Positions 17,026-26,089 of a stretch of 64,000 bases of DNA are shown one piece after another. Source of the stretch: Aequorivita viscosa (GTDB taxonomy: Bacteria > Bacteroidota > Bacteroidia > Flavobacteriales > Flavobacteriaceae); the NCBI RefSeq assembly GCF_900106795.1, contig NZ_FNNS01000010.1, positions 1-64,000 of the forward strand, given 5' to 3'. The position numbers and the translations under genes are program-made. The notes beneath the pieces were generated by a model. That model searched no databases. It was not told the DNA's origin and worked only from the letters and a program-made list of their open reading frames with translations. Numbering within the stretch: position 1 is the first letter of the stretch; each line of letters starts with the position of its first letter.

Positions 17026-17904
17026 ATGGACCGTAAGAAGTTTATAAAAAAAGCCCTTTTAACAGGGATAGTTGGGACTGTTGCACCGCAATTACTTAAA
17101 GCAACGGATAGCCAATACACAAAATCTACTCACGATACATTGATGCAAAAAGTAGGATTTAATCATTTACCCAATATAAATATACTTACTATGAATACAA
17201 TAATTCACAAAGCAGAAACAAGAGGAAGCGCAAACCACGGTTGGTTAAACTCACACCATACTTTTAGCTTCGCAAATTATCACAATCCGGAGCGCATGAA
17301 TTTTGGCGTACTGCGTGTTTTAAATGACGATACGGTAGCCGCAGGAATGGGGTTTGGAACACACCCACACGACAATATGGAAATTATTTCAATTCCATTA
17401 GAAGGCGATTTGGAGCATAAAGACAGTATGGGAAATGTTGCTGTAATTAAAGAAGGTGACGTTCAAGTGTTGAGTGCAGGAACTGGAATCACGCATTCAG
17501 AATACAACAAAAATAAAGACAAGGAAGTGAAGTTTCTTCAAATATGGATTTTCCCTAAAAAGAAGAATTTAGCACCTCGTTATGACCAAATTTCAATTAG
17601 GGATATCGCAAAAAATAATGAGTTTTACCAAGTACTTTCTCCAAACAAAAATGACCAAGGCGTTTGGATTAATCAAGACGCGTGGTTTCATATTGGGAAA
17701 TTCACCAAGGGCAATTCGGATGAATACAAAATCAAAAAAGAAGGAAATGGTGTTTACGCTTTCATCCTTGAAGGAGATGTGGAAATTAATAATCAAAAAC
17801 TTTCCAAAAGAGATGGAATGGGCATTTGGGATACAGATTCTATTAATGTAAAAGCAACTGAAAACGCGCGCGTACTGTTAATGGAAGTGCCAATGTCTTT
17901 ATAA
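17026..17904 (+). CDS. Pirin-family cupin protein with N-terminal leader
   Basis: 292 residues from ATG 17026. The pirin core begins at about residue 56 with NTIIHKAETRGSANHGWLNS, then GVLRVLNDDTV and the metal-site block GFGTHPHDNMEIISIPLEG (His, His, Glu) with a second cupin domain after KKKNLAPRYDQ. The first 40 residues (MDRKKFIKKALLTGIVGTVA) have basic residues and a hydrophobic stretch, like an export or anchor signal. Some bacterial pirins are quercetinases or redox sensors; the role here is not known. Second in a run of five same-strand genes. Confidence 0.85.
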   Translation: MDRKKFIKKALLTGIVGTVAPQLLKATDSQYTKSTHDTLMQKVGFNHLPNINILTMNTIIHKAETRGSANHGWLNSHHTFSFANYHNPERMNFGVLRVLNDDTVAAGMGFGTHPHDNMEIISIPLEGDLEHKDSMGNVAVIKEGDVQVLSAGTGITHSEYNKNKDKEVKFLQIWIFPKKKNLAPRYDQISIRDIAKNNEFYQVLSPNKNDQGVWINQDAWFHIGKFTKGNSDEYKIKKEGNGVYAFILEGDVEINNQKLSKRDGMGIWDTDSINVKATENARVLLMEVPMSL

Positions 17905-17945
17905 CGAACAAATTCATTCATACATTAACTTCAGAAAAACATAAA

Positions 17946-18233
17946 ATGGAAATAATCATAAAAGAACAAGAAAGTAAAGGTTTTGCAATGGCTCGTGAGG
18001 ACGGAAAAAGAGCTGGAGAAATGACTTATTCCATACCTGCTTCAGATTTTATTATCGTAGACCATACAGAAGTAGCCCCAGGTTTTGAAGGCAAAGGAGT
18101 GGGCAAGCAATTGTTGTATAAAATTGTTGAAATGGCACGAGAAAAAAACCTTAAAATCTTACCATTATGCCCTTTCGCTAATGCTATGTTTAAGAAGTTA
18201 CCAGACATACAAGACGTATTAAAAAAATATTAA
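17946..18233 (+). CDS. Small GNAT-like N-acetyltransferase (YjdJ/Acetyltransf_CG type)
   Basis: 95 residues with the short GNAT fold: GEMTYSIPASDFIIVDHTEV, acetyl-CoA loop APGFEGKGVGKQLLYKIVE (the Q/RxxGxG/A-type loop), then ILPLCPFANAMFKK. The conserved Cys-Pro-Phe motif is typical of this minimal family. The acceptor is unknown. It is placed between pirin and YceI genes, spaced 41 and 35 bp. Confidence 0.85.
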   Translation: MEIIIKEQESKGFAMAREDGKRAGEMTYSIPASDFIIVDHTEVAPGFEGKGVGKQLLYKIVEMAREKNLKILPLCPFANAMFKKLPDIQDVLKKY

Positions 18234-18268
18234 ATCAGATTAATTAATAACAATTAAAAATAAATAAA

Positions 18269-18787
18269 ATGAAAAACACAAATTGGACATTAGACAACAC
18301 ACATTCAGAAATCGCTTTTAAAGTAAAGCATATGATGATTTCAACCGTAACAGGTCATTTTGAAGATTTTCAGGCAACTGCAAAAACAGATGGTGACGAT
18401 TTTAACGGTGCAGTTTTAGAGTTTAGCGCAAAAACAGCATCCATAAACACCAAAAACAAAGATAGGGACGCGCATTTGCAATCGGACGATTTCTTCAACT
18501 CTGAGAAGTTTCCTGAAATGAAATTTGTTTCAAAATCATTTAATGGGGATAAATTGGTAGGAGACTTAACAATTAGGGACATAACCAAAGAAGTTACATT
18601 AGATGCTGAGCTTAATGGTGTTGCAGTAGACCCTTATGGCCAAACAAAAGCTGGGTTGGAAATTAGAGGAGAAGTTAGTAGAAAAGATTTCGGCCTAACT
18701 TGGAACGCTGTTACAGAAGCTGGAAGCATTGTAGTTTCTGACAAGGTGAAATTGGTGGTTGACGTACAATTCACTAAGCAAGCATAA
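18269..18787 (+). CDS. YceI-family lipocalin-like protein
   Basis: 172 residues. Opening TNWTLDNTHSEIAFKVKHMM, then VTGHFEDFQA, DDFFNSEKFPEMKFVSKSF and the closing block GKDFGLTWN-like (SRKDFGLTWNAVTEAGSIVVSDKVKL) are the standard YceI pattern. These proteins form a beta barrel that binds a long polyisoprenoid or amide lipid. There is no signal peptide, so this member is cytoplasmic, as is common in Flavobacteriia. It lies 5 bp before the nitroreductase start. Confidence 0.9.
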   Translation: MKNTNWTLDNTHSEIAFKVKHMMISTVTGHFEDFQATAKTDGDDFNGAVLEFSAKTASINTKNKDRDAHLQSDDFFNSEKFPEMKFVSKSFNGDKLVGDLTIRDITKEVTLDAELNGVAVDPYGQTKAGLEIRGEVSRKDFGLTWNAVTEAGSIVVSDKVKLVVDVQFTKQA

Positions 18788-18792
18788 GATAA

Positions 18793-19425
18793 ATGCAATT
18801 AGTAGATAATCTAAAATGGCGTTATGCCACCAAGAAGTATGATGCTTCCAAAAAAGTGTCAGAAAAAGATATAAACTACATAAAAGAGGCAGTCCAATTA
18901 ACTGCCTCTTCTTATGGATTACAGCCATTTAAAGTTTTGGAAATTAAAGATCCAGCTTTAAAAGAAGCGTTAAAACCTTTATCCTGGAATCAGTCACAAA
19001 TTACAGATGCTTCCCATTTATTTGTGTTTTGCAATAAAATTAAGGTGACAGACGAAGACGTAGATGGGATGATGCAACTAAGAGCTAAAACAAATAACAT
19101 TCCAATCGAAAAAATTTCTGGCTATGGCGAGTTTGTAAAAGAAAAAATGAAGGAAAAATCGGATGTCGAAATGTTTCATTGGACAGCCAAACAAGCTTAT
19201 ATGGCATTGTCTACCGCATTAATTGCGTGCGCCGAGCTGCAAATTGACGCCACGCCAATGGAAGGCTTTGATGCTGAAGATTACAACATAAAATTAGGTT
19301 TAAAGGAAAAAGGACTCAATGCGAGTGCTTTGCTAGCAGTGGGATATAGATATGCTGATAACATAGCTCAAAACAATAAAAAAGTAAGAAAGCCTATTTC
19401 TTCACTTTTTGAGCTACTTTACTGA
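18793..19425 (+). CDS. NAD(P)H-dependent nitroreductase-family flavoprotein
   Basis: 210 residues of the FMN-dependent nitroreductase fold. Visible motifs are KWRYATKKYDASKKVS at the N-terminus (FMN phosphate binding Arg/Lys), SSYGLQPFKVLEI, and AYMALSTALIACAELQIDATPMEGF, then LLAVGYR near the end. It reduces quinones, nitro-compounds or flavins using NAD(P)H. The physiological substrate is not shown. It is the last gene of the AraC-pirin-GNAT-YceI set, which suggests a response to electrophiles or oxidants (inference). Confidence 0.87.
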   Translation: MQLVDNLKWRYATKKYDASKKVSEKDINYIKEAVQLTASSYGLQPFKVLEIKDPALKEALKPLSWNQSQITDASHLFVFCNKIKVTDEDVDGMMQLRAKTNNIPIEKISGYGEFVKEKMKEKSDVEMFHWTAKQAYMALSTALIACAELQIDATPMEGFDAEDYNIKLGLKEKGLNASALLAVGYRYADNIAQNNKKVRKPISSLFELLY

Positions 19426-19634
19426 TCTCATTTAAGCTATTTTAAAGTTGATAATTACTAAAAAACGGTTGTAGTTTATGTTTAAATTGTTTTTTGTTTC
19501 ATTAAACTCATAAACTTTTGTAAAAGTCTTTCTTGTGGCAAACTTCTTGCTTAACTATGATGTGGCAACTTCTGAAATGATAAGTATATTGACAGAAGAA
19601 CACAAATGAAACAGTAACAAAAATCAACAAAAAA

Positions 19635-20213
19635 ATGATAAAGAATATTCTAACAATCGCAGCTTTAGGAGCTTTATTATTAGCTTCTTGTAAAGAAACA
19701 CCAAAACAAGAAAATGCAGAAGTTACAACCACAGAAACAGTTGAAATAACGTCTGATGATTTTGTAACTACTACAACCATCGATAAAGATGGTAAAGAAT
19801 TAGAAGTTGTATTTAACAATACTCAAGGCACAGCAACTTTTGTATTTGAAGGAGAAACCGTTGAACTCCCTCAGCAACAAGCTGCATCGGGTTTTTGGTA
19901 CCAGAACGATAAGTACGAATTACGCGGAAAAGGAAATAACCTTCAGTTAAAAAAAGATGGAAAAGTAGTTTTTGAACATGAAGACGATATTGTTCAATCT
20001 ACCCTGAAGGACAAAGACGGACAAACACTCGATATAACATTCAACAACACCGAAGGCACCGCCAAAGCTTACCTTAACGGCGGCGAGCAGATAGATTTAG
20101 TGGCAGAGAGAGCGGCCTCTGGAATATGGTATAAAAACGATCAATACGAATTGAGAGGAAAAGGAGAAAGCGTAGAATTAACTAAAAACGGAAAAACAGT
20201 ATTTAAAAATTAA
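19635..20213 (+). CDS. Lipoprotein with two MliC-like domains
   Basis: 192 residues. The lipobox is LASC (Cys 19). The mature part has two related units of about 65 residues. Each has a strand block with FNNT(Q/E)GTA, then AASG(F/I)WY(Q/K)ND(K/Q)YELRGKG and a final (L/E)xKKxGKxVF-type end. The SGxWYxNxxYxLRGKG pattern resembles MliC/PliC-type inhibitors of c-type lysozyme (SGARYxxGxxxFWGKG). The disulfide Cys pair of classical MliC is absent. Inhibition of host or environmental lysozyme is inferred from similarity only. Confidence 0.7.
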   Translation: MIKNILTIAALGALLLASCKETPKQENAEVTTTETVEITSDDFVTTTTIDKDGKELEVVFNNTQGTATFVFEGETVELPQQQAASGFWYQNDKYELRGKGNNLQLKKDGKVVFEHEDDIVQSTLKDKDGQTLDITFNNTEGTAKAYLNGGEQIDLVAERAASGIWYKNDQYELRGKGESVELTKNGKTVFKN

Positions 20214-20249
20214 GGATTCAAGGTAATCGCTCTAAACAAGAATAAAAAC

Positions 20250-20282
20250 AAGGGTCGAGCTAGTTATAGTTGGGCCCTTTTT
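20250..20282 (+). terminator. Terminator after the MliC-like gene
   Basis: AAGGGTC (20250-20256) pairs with GGGCCCTT (20272-20279) allowing G-U pairs, and a T-run follows. Confidence 0.6.
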
Positions 20283-20744
20283 AATTGGCGTACATGTTTA
20301 TTCCAATCATATCACGCATAATATAATTTCATGATTGAAAGTTTTGAAAGCGTTAGTAGGGTAGAAGTGAAGAGAGGAAGCATTCTTTTAGTCCATTCTT
20401 TAACATATAACATGGATGTGGCCGCTTAATTTCAGTTACATTTACCGCATAAACGAATTAGTAAGCTTATCTTTTTTTAATTTCTACCCAATTTTAAATA
20501 AACCTTCGCTTCCTTTTATACATAAACAATCACAGTATAATGGGCGTTTTATGGTCAAGACCAGCAGGGTTAATAGTAAATATTCTCCACAAAAGTTTTC
20601 ATCTTAATCAATTCACTATTTGCGGCTTCTTGTTTATAGCACTGGCTATCCCTTATACCTTTTGTAATTTGGAATGCGAAAGGCAAAGGATTGAGAAGGG
20701 GTTTACGCATCAAGAAATTTCAATTAAAACACAGTAAAAGAATC
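20283..20744. other. Long untranslated region before the cold-shock gene
   Basis: About 460 bp with no supportable protein. Two short frames here (63 and 65 codons) have no family resemblance. It may hold the long, structured 5' leader that cold-shock mRNAs usually have, but I cannot point to a defined structure. Confidence 0.4.
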
Positions 20745-20792
20745 ATGTTAAAAGAATTTATAAACAAACTATTAAATAAAAAAACAGAAGTA

Positions 20793-20984
20793 ATGAAAGA
20801 AGGTACAGTAAAATTTTTTAACGAAGCCAAAGGTTTTGGTTTTATTAAAGTAACAGACACAGATCAAGATATTTTTGTCCATTCAACTAATCTTATAGAC
20901 AATATCCGTGAGGATGATAAAGTACAGTTTGAAGTTGAGCAAGGAGATAAAGGTCTTAGCGCAGTAAAAGTACGATTGTTGTAA
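20793..20984 (+). CDS. Cold-shock domain protein
   Basis: 63 residues from ATG 20793: MKEGTVKFFNEAKGFGFIKV is the classic cold-shock domain with RNP1 (KGFGFI) and RNP2 (DIFVH). The protein binds single-stranded RNA or DNA and acts as an RNA chaperone. An in-frame ATG at 20745 would add 16 residues (MLKEFINKLLNKKTEV), an amphipathic basic segment. I prefer the canonical length, but the longer start cannot be excluded. A terminator follows. Confidence 0.9.
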   Translation: MKEGTVKFFNEAKGFGFIKVTDTDQDIFVHSTNLIDNIREDDKVQFEVEQGDKGLSAVKVRLL

Positions 20985-21012
20985 TAGAACACCATTCTAA
21001 TCAGTTATTAAT

Positions 21013-21045
21013 AAAGTCGTTTAAAGCAATTTAAGCGGCTTTGTT
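21013..21045 (+). terminator. Terminator after the cold-shock gene
   Basis: AAAGTCGTTTAAA (21013-21025) pairs with TTTAAGCGGCTTT (21030-21042) with two G-U pairs, and T-rich sequence follows. Confidence 0.7.
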
Positions 21046-21099
21046 ATTTTAATTTTGTTGAGAAGTATGCTGCAAACACTCGTTCCGTGAAATAGTTAG

Positions 21100-21130
21100 T
21101 ATCTTTGGAATAGGATAAAATTGCAATTTT
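21100..21130 (+). promoter_or_regulatory. Promoter and palindromic operator of the Fur-family gene
   Basis: TATCTTTG at 21100-21107 is an exact -7 box. A 14-bp perfect palindrome AAAATTGCAATTTT lies at 21117-21130, just over the predicted transcription start, flanked by AGG and CCT. That position suits a repressor site, possibly self-regulation by the downstream Fur-family protein (inference). Confidence 0.55.
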
Positions 21131-21167
21131 CCTGAATAAGGATAACACTACATTCCAAATAATAATT

Positions 21168-21629
21168 ATGAACGCACAGAAAAGCCTTTTACGCGATTGG
21201 TGTAAGCCTAAAACGAATACCATAGAGGAATTTCTCGAAAGTAAGAAAGTACGGCCCACAGCGATGCGCCTATTGATTTTCCGATTTCTTTTGGAAAAGC
21301 AAACCGCTGTTAGTCTGGGCAACATTGAAGCATATTTTGATAATTGCGAACGCACTACCTTGTACCGGACCTTAAAGACTTTTGAGGAAAATGGAATCGT
21401 CCACCAAATTGATGACGGTACAGGAATTTCAAAATACGCGCTGTGTGAACCAGGTTGTAATTGCCAAATTGAACAGGATTTACATCTACATTTTCACTGC
21501 ACTAATTGCAATGAAACAGTCTGCCTAACCCAATATAAAATCCCTCACATCAACCTTCCTGATGGATACGAAGCCAAAGACGTAAATTTAGTGGTAAAAG
21601 GAGTCTGTAAACAATGCAACCTCAAATAA
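21168..21629 (+). CDS. Fur-family metalloregulator
   Basis: 153 residues. The winged helix region is TAMRLLIFRFLLEKQTAVSL through NCERTTLYRTLKTFEENGIVHQID (recognition helix TTLYRTL). The C-terminal dimer domain has the HLHFHCTNCNETVCL metal segment and a final CKQCN, giving the two CxxC pairs of a structural zinc site. A long N-terminal extension with a Cys (MNAQKSLLRDWCKP) precedes the fold. Whether it senses iron, zinc or peroxide cannot be decided here. A separate promoter with a palindrome precedes it. Confidence 0.87.
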   Translation: MNAQKSLLRDWCKPKTNTIEEFLESKKVRPTAMRLLIFRFLLEKQTAVSLGNIEAYFDNCERTTLYRTLKTFEENGIVHQIDDGTGISKYALCEPGCNCQIEQDLHLHFHCTNCNETVCLTQYKIPHINLPDGYEAKDVNLVVKGVCKQCNLK

Positions 21630-21752
21630 GCCTATCTTTATTTTTTCAAATTAATCACTCGGCAATCCCCTGTTAATGAACTTGTTAATTAACATGAGTT
21701 AAAGTGATAAATAATATTAAAAATTTGATGTAATAAAATTTTTAAAATATTT

Positions 21753-21842
21753 TCTCTAGTCTCTAGTCTCTAGTCTCTAGTCTCTAGTCTCTAGTCTCTA
21801 GTCTCTAGTCTCTAGTCTCTAGTCTCTAGTCTCTAGTCTCTA
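21753..21842. repeat. Heptanucleotide tandem array (TCTCTAG) x 12.9
   Basis: Twelve exact copies of TCTCTAG followed by TCTCTA. The array touches the stop codon of the carboxyltransferase gene (21840-21842), so the last repeat supplies the TAG on the minus strand. Perfect identity among the copies points to recent expansion or active slippage. Two other heptamer arrays occur in this window. Confidence 0.95.
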
Positions 21843-23381
21843 AAGCGGAATATTCCCGTGTTTTCTATTTGGCCTTATAACCTCCTTGGTTTCCAACATA
21901 GCAAAAGCTTTCAGGAGTTTTCTACGAGTTTCCCTTGGCTGAATTACTTCGTCAATAAAGCCACGTTGAGCAGCTTTAAACGGGTTTGCAAACTTTTCGG
22001 CATATTCGGCTTCTTTTTCTGAAAGTTTTAAGGCAGGGTCTTCCGCAGCAGCGATTTCTTTTCTGAAAATAATCTCACTCGCACCTTTTGCGCCCATTAC
22101 TGCAATTTCGGCTGTTGGCCACGCGTAATTCATGTCAGCGCCAATGTGCTTGCTATTCATTACATCATAAGCACCTCCGTATGCTTTTCTGGTAATAACG
22201 GTAACTCTTGGCACGGTTGCCTCACTTAAGGCATAAAGCAGTTTTGCGCCGTTTAAAATGATGCCATTCCATTCTTGGTCGGTTCCAGGTAAAAATCCAG
22301 GTACATCCACCAAAACCAGCAACGGAATGTTGAAACAGTCGCAGAAACGCGTGAAGCGAGCACCTTTTATAGAACTATCTACATCTAAAACTCCAGCCAA
22401 ACTCATTGGTTGATTGGCTACAATACCTATACTGCGTCCGCCAAGTCGTGCAAAGCCAACTATAATGTTATCTGCGTAGTCTTTATGAACTTCAAAGAAA
22501 GAGTCTTCGTCTATAATTCCTTTTATAACATCGTGCATGTCATAAGGCTTGTTTGCAGAATCTGGAACGATGGTTTCGAGCTCATCTCTATATTCCTCCT
22601 GAATCTCATAAGGAAGTTTTTCAGGAACCATTTTGTTGTTTTGGGGCATATAGCTAAGCAGAGTCTTAACTTGTTCCAAACACACAATGTCATTGGCTGC
22701 AGTAAAATGCGTTACGCCACTTTTAGTTGCGTGTGTCCGAGCACCTCCAAGTTCTTCGGAAGTTACAGTTTCATTTGTTACTGTTTTAACCACATTGGGT
22801 CCTGTAACAAACATATAGCTGCTGTCCTGAACCATTAACGTGAAATCGGTCATAGCAGGGGAATACACTGCTCCACCGGCGCAAGGTCCCATAATGGCCG
22901 AAATCTGTGGGATTACTCCCGAAGCCTGAACGTTTCTATAAAAAATATCGGCATAACCACCCAAGGAGCGAACTCCTTCTTGAATACGTGCTCCGCCGGA
23001 ATCATTCAAACCAATGATTGGAGCGCCCACACTCACAGCGTGATCCATTACTTTGCAGATTTTCTCTGCGTGAGTTTCAGATAATGCGCCTCCAAAAACC
23101 GTGAAGTCTTGAGCAAAAACATAGACTAATCGGCCATCGATTGTTCCGTATCCTGTAATCACACCGTCGCCATAATAGACTTCATCTTGCATATTGAAAT
23201 CTGTAGTTCTGTGGGTAACGAGGATGCCCATTTCTTCAAAAGAGCCTTCGTCCAATAAATATTCAACACGTTCCCGTGCTGTAAGTTTTTTCTTTTGGTG
23301 CTGTTTTGCAATTCGTTTTTCTCCGCCGCCCATTTTGGCTTCAGAAATCATTTCGTGCAGTTTTTTATTGTTGTCGGTCAT
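21840..23381 (-). CDS. pccB: Acyl-CoA carboxylase, carboxyltransferase (beta) subunit
   Basis: 513 residues of the crotonase-fold carboxyltransferase, of the propionyl/acetyl-CoA carboxylase beta type. Motifs: [11 protein letters not shown], the acyl-CoA oxyanion region [32 protein letters not shown], and in the second half [19 protein letters not shown] and [11 protein letters not shown]. It transfers carboxyl from biotin to propionyl-CoA (or a related acyl-CoA). It is the last gene of the operon with biotin carboxylase and the biotin carrier. The exact acyl specificity is inferred from family size. Its stop codon sits in the heptamer array. Confidence 0.9.
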   Translation of the reverse strand: MTDNNKKLHEMISEAKMGGGEKRIAKQHQKKKLTARERVEYLLDEGSFEEMGILVTHRTTDFNMQDEVYYGDGVITGYGTIDGRLVYVFAQDFTVFGGALSETHAEKICKVMDHAVSVGAPIIGLNDSGGARIQEGVRSLGGYADIFYRNVQASGVIPQISAIMGPCAGGAVYSPAMTDFTLMVQDSSYMFVTGPNVVKTVTNETVTSEELGGARTHATKSGVTHFTAANDIVCLEQVKTLLSYMPQNNKMVPEKLPYEIQEEYRDELETIVPDSANKPYDMHDVIKGIIDEDSFFEVHKDYADNIIVGFARLGGRSIGIVANQPMSLAGVLDVDSSIKGARFTRFCDCFNIPLLVLVDVPGFLPGTDQEWNGIILNGAKLLYALSEATVPRVTVITRKAYGGAYDVMNSKHIGADMNYAWPTAEIAVMGAKGASEIIFRKEIAAAEDPALKLSEKEAEYAEKFANPFKAAQRGFIDEVIQPRETRRKLLKAFAMLETKEVIRPNRKHGNIPL

Positions 23382-23393
23382 ATTAATTCCATT

Positions 23394-23427
23394 AAAACCC
23401 CAAAGGTTTTAAAAACCTTTGGGGTTT
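23394..23427. repeat. Intercistronic hairpin in the carboxylase operon
   Basis: The arms AAAACCCCAAAGGTTTT (23394-23410) and AAAACCTTTGGGGTTT (23412-23427) pair over 16 bp with almost no loop. It lies between the biotin carboxylase stop and the carboxyltransferase start. It may attenuate or stabilise the transcript. Confidence 0.7.
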
Positions 23428-23433
23428 AGTTTT

Positions 23434-24876
23434 TTATTTCGGTAATCGAAGTACTCCTGAATCTTTTAAATATTGTTTTAAAGCAATAAGAGCAGCAACT
23501 TTGGCCTCTTCCTCATTATTGGCTTGTATCTTTTCTTCTGAATAATGATGCTTAACAAAGTTGGTGTCGAAGTTCCCACTTCGGAAGGCTTCGTGCTTAA
23601 ACACATACTTTCCAAAGGGTAGGGTAGTACTCACTCCCTCAACGTTATAGTTGGAAATTGCTTCTAGCATTAACTGCATTGCTTCATTTCTGGTTTTTCC
23701 ATAAACAATCAATTTTGAAAGCATCGGATCATAGTGAATAGGAACCTGCATGCCTTCAGTAAATCCATCGTCTACACGAATATTTTTCGCACTTGGCGGG
23801 CTGTAAACTTCAAGCTTTCCTACGCTTGGCATAAAATTATTCAACGGATCTTCAGCATAAACCCGAAGTTCGAAAGCGTGACCAGTTATTTTTAAATCTT
23901 CTTGCACAAATGCAAGCTTCTGGCCATTGGCAATATGGATTTGTTGTTCCACCAAATCGAGCCCTGTAATAAGCTCAGTAACGGGGTGTTCTACTTGAAG
24001 GCGAGTGTTCATTTCTAAAAAATAGAAGTTGAGGTTTTCGTCTAAAAGAAACTCGACTGTTCCAGCGCCCACATAGTCGCAAGATTTGGCAACTTTTACC
24101 GCTGCAGCCCCCATTTGTTCCCTTAATGTGGGGGTGAGTACAGCAGAAGGGGCTTCTTCTACCACTTTTTGGTGACGACGCTGAATGCTGCAATCCCGCT
24201 CGAATAAATGTACTGTATTTCCGTACTTATCAGCTAAAACTTGTATTTCAATATGTCGTGGAGAAGTGACGAATTTTTCGATAAAAACGGAGCCATCACC
24301 AAATGCGTTTTCTGCTTCACTGATAGCGCGTTTCATCTGTTCTTCAAATTCCTTTTCATTTTCAACGATACGCATTCCTTTTCCACCACCACCAGCTGAA
24401 GCTTTAATGAGGATAGGGAAGCCAATTTCTTTGGCGATATTTTTTGCTGCCTTTACATCTGTAATAGCTTCATCAGTGCCTGGAACCATTGGGATATCGT
24501 AAGCTTTCACGGTGTCTTTTGCCGCTAATTTGCTTCCCATAACGCGAATGGCGTGCGATTTAGGCCCTATGAAAATCATTCCGCTTTCTTCAACTTTTTC
24601 AGCAAAGTCAGCATTTTCACTTAAAAAACCATATCCAGGATGAATTGCGTTTACATCTAACTCTTTTGCAATTTTTATAATGTTATTGCCTAATAAATAC
24701 GATTCGTTTGAAGGGGGTGGACCTATACAAACGGCTTGGTCGGCAAACTTTACATGTGGTGCATCCCTATCTGCTTCAGAATATATAGCAACCGTGGCGA
24801 TGCCCATATTCTTAGCCGTTTTCATGATTCGAAGCGCGATTTCGCCACGATTGGCAATCAGTATCTTTTTAATCAT
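23434..24876 (-). CDS. accC: Biotin carboxylase subunit of acyl-CoA carboxylase
   Basis: 480 residues from ATG 24876 (the TTG at 24891 is less likely). ATP-grasp biotin carboxylase: ILIANRGEIALRIM, AIHPGYGFLSENADFAE, glycine-rich loop KASAGGGGKGMRIV, ERDCSIQRRHQKVVEEAPS and EMNTRLQVEHPVTE. It carboxylates biotin on the carrier using ATP and bicarbonate. The start overlaps the end of the biotin carrier gene by 8 bp, which suggests coupled translation. Confidence 0.92.
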   Translation of the reverse strand: MIKKILIANRGEIALRIMKTAKNMGIATVAIYSEADRDAPHVKFADQAVCIGPPPSNESYLLGNNIIKIAKELDVNAIHPGYGFLSENADFAEKVEESGMIFIGPKSHAIRVMGSKLAAKDTVKAYDIPMVPGTDEAITDVKAAKNIAKEIGFPILIKASAGGGGKGMRIVENEKEFEEQMKRAISEAENAFGDGSVFIEKFVTSPRHIEIQVLADKYGNTVHLFERDCSIQRRHQKVVEEAPSAVLTPTLREQMGAAAVKVAKSCDYVGAGTVEFLLDENLNFYFLEMNTRLQVEHPVTELITGLDLVEQQIHIANGQKLAFVQEDLKITGHAFELRVYAEDPLNNFMPSVGKLEVYSPPSAKNIRVDDGFTEGMQVPIHYDPMLSKLIVYGKTRNEAMQLMLEAISNYNVEGVSTTLPFGKYVFKHEAFRSGNFDTNFVKHHYSEEKIQANNEEEAKVAALIALKQYLKDSGVLRLPK

Positions 24877-25384
24877 TTTTTTGGAATTCAATTAGTAATT
24901 TTCCTTTATCAACCGTGTCGCCTTTGGCAATATAGACAGATTTTATAACGCCATCTCTAGGGGCAGTGAGTGCGTTTTCCATTTTCATAGCTTCCAAAAC
25001 GCATAAATAATCGCCTTGTTTCACTTCATCGCCAGTTGCTACGGTTACCTCTAAGATAATTCCAGGCATAGGCGCAAGCACTTCGTCTTCAACAGAAGCA
25101 TTTCCGAGTGATAGCCCCATTTCTTTAATTAACCGGTCGAGAGGTGTTGCAATGTTAACTGTATACGAATTACCGTTAACTTTCACGGTGTACACCCTGT
25201 TAAGAAAATCTTCTTTTACAATTGCTGCAGAAAAAGACTTTTGATTGTGTAGAATATGGATTTTTTCTTTTTTCGTTCCCGCCTCAACTTCTGAGAAGAT
25301 TAACTGATTTAATTTAGTGGCATCGTCAACTCCTAGCTCGAATTGATAATTTTCGTCCACTGAAATACTATATTGATGTTTCAT
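24869..25384 (-). CDS. Biotin carboxyl carrier protein
   Basis: 171 residues. The C-terminal biotinyl domain has the lysine motif EAMKMENALTAPRDG, preceded by LAPMPGIILEVTVATGDEV. The N-terminal 90 residues (MKHQYSISVDENYQFELG, KVNGNSYTVNIATPLDRL) form a separate beta-rich region found in acyl-CoA carboxylase carriers that brings the subunits together. It is the first gene of the three-gene carboxylase operon. A weak -7-like TATCTTTA lies upstream. Confidence 0.88.
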   Translation of the reverse strand: MKHQYSISVDENYQFELGVDDATKLNQLIFSEVEAGTKKEKIHILHNQKSFSAAIVKEDFLNRVYTVKVNGNSYTVNIATPLDRLIKEMGLSLGNASVEDEVLAPMPGIILEVTVATGDEVKQGDYLCVLEAMKMENALTAPRDGVIKSVYIAKGDTVDKGKLLIEFQKND

Positions 25385-25737
25385 GTGTATAAAATATTTG
25401 ATAAAGATAAGATTTGTTTAAGGTATCGGCAAAAGGGTGAAGTGCCTGATTTGAAAATATTTTTCAGAAAAAATCAACCTTTTTTACTTTTGATTTGTTT
25501 AATTTCTGAAAATGAGTAGTTTGTGTGATTAAAGGTACTTTATAATTTATAGAAGTTAATTACTTTCTGGGTGTAGAATCATTGCCTTTTAGCTTTACGA
25601 ATTTTTCAGCGATTTTTTAAGCTGTCAGGAAAAAACCTTACCGAAAAAAGGGGTTTTTCCTGTTTTTTGAAGTACTAATGACGCTTTCCTTTTGATTTTC
25701 ATTAAATTCGTGGGACTAATTTAAAACAAAACCAAAA
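25385..25737. other. Divergent intergenic region, no gene seen
   Basis: 353 bp between the carboxylase operon and the gene at 25738. An imperfect inverted repeat AGGAAAAAACC ... GGGGTTTTTCCT lies at about 25628-25662. I see no other feature and no clear TAnnTTTG box. Confidence 0.4.
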
Positions 25738-26085
25738 ATGAAAAAGCCATTTAATTGCATTACAGTTGCCGAAGCAAAAGAATTACAAGATAATTGGATG
25801 AAAACTCGGGCTTTGTATATAGAAAAGGAGCTAGGTGCGCCCGATTGCTGTGAGTTTTTATTTAGTGTAGATGAATTGCAAGCGTTTTTGGATTACGTTA
25901 AGGCAGGTTCTGGTAATCAGACTCCGGGAATCCGAATTTATTTTGGGGCGTACGGTACTGGAAAACGAGATAAAGCAACTGTGTTTTTAGCGCCAACATT
26001 GGGAGTAACCGTGGGGTCTGAAAATAATTATAAACTGGAACCTATAAATAGGTCTTTACAGGGCATGCCTCCCAAAATCTATTAA
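25738..26085 (+). CDS. Conserved hypothetical protein
   Basis: 115 residues, soluble, no signal peptide. The opening MKKPFNCITVAEAKELQDNW, the pair of Cys in GAPDCCEFLFSVDELQAFL, and GIRIYFGAYGTGKRDKATVFLAPT suggest a small alpha/beta protein common in Flavobacteriia. No function is recognised. It ends 4 bp before the membrane protein that begins a histidine kinase operon, so it may belong to the same transcript. Confidence 0.7.
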   Translation: MKKPFNCITVAEAKELQDNWMKTRALYIEKELGAPDCCEFLFSVDELQAFLDYVKAGSGNQTPGIRIYFGAYGTGKRDKATVFLAPTLGVTVGSENNYKLEPINRSLQGMPPKIY

Positions 26086-26089
26086 AAAA

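Noticed and set aside
20416-20737. Two short frames before the cold-shock gene
   Set aside because: No family likeness, atypical composition and overlap with one another; more likely untranslated leader.
21753-21842. CRISPR array
   Set aside because: The repeats are 7 bp long with no spacers, and no cas gene is present. No CRISPR array was seen anywhere in the window.
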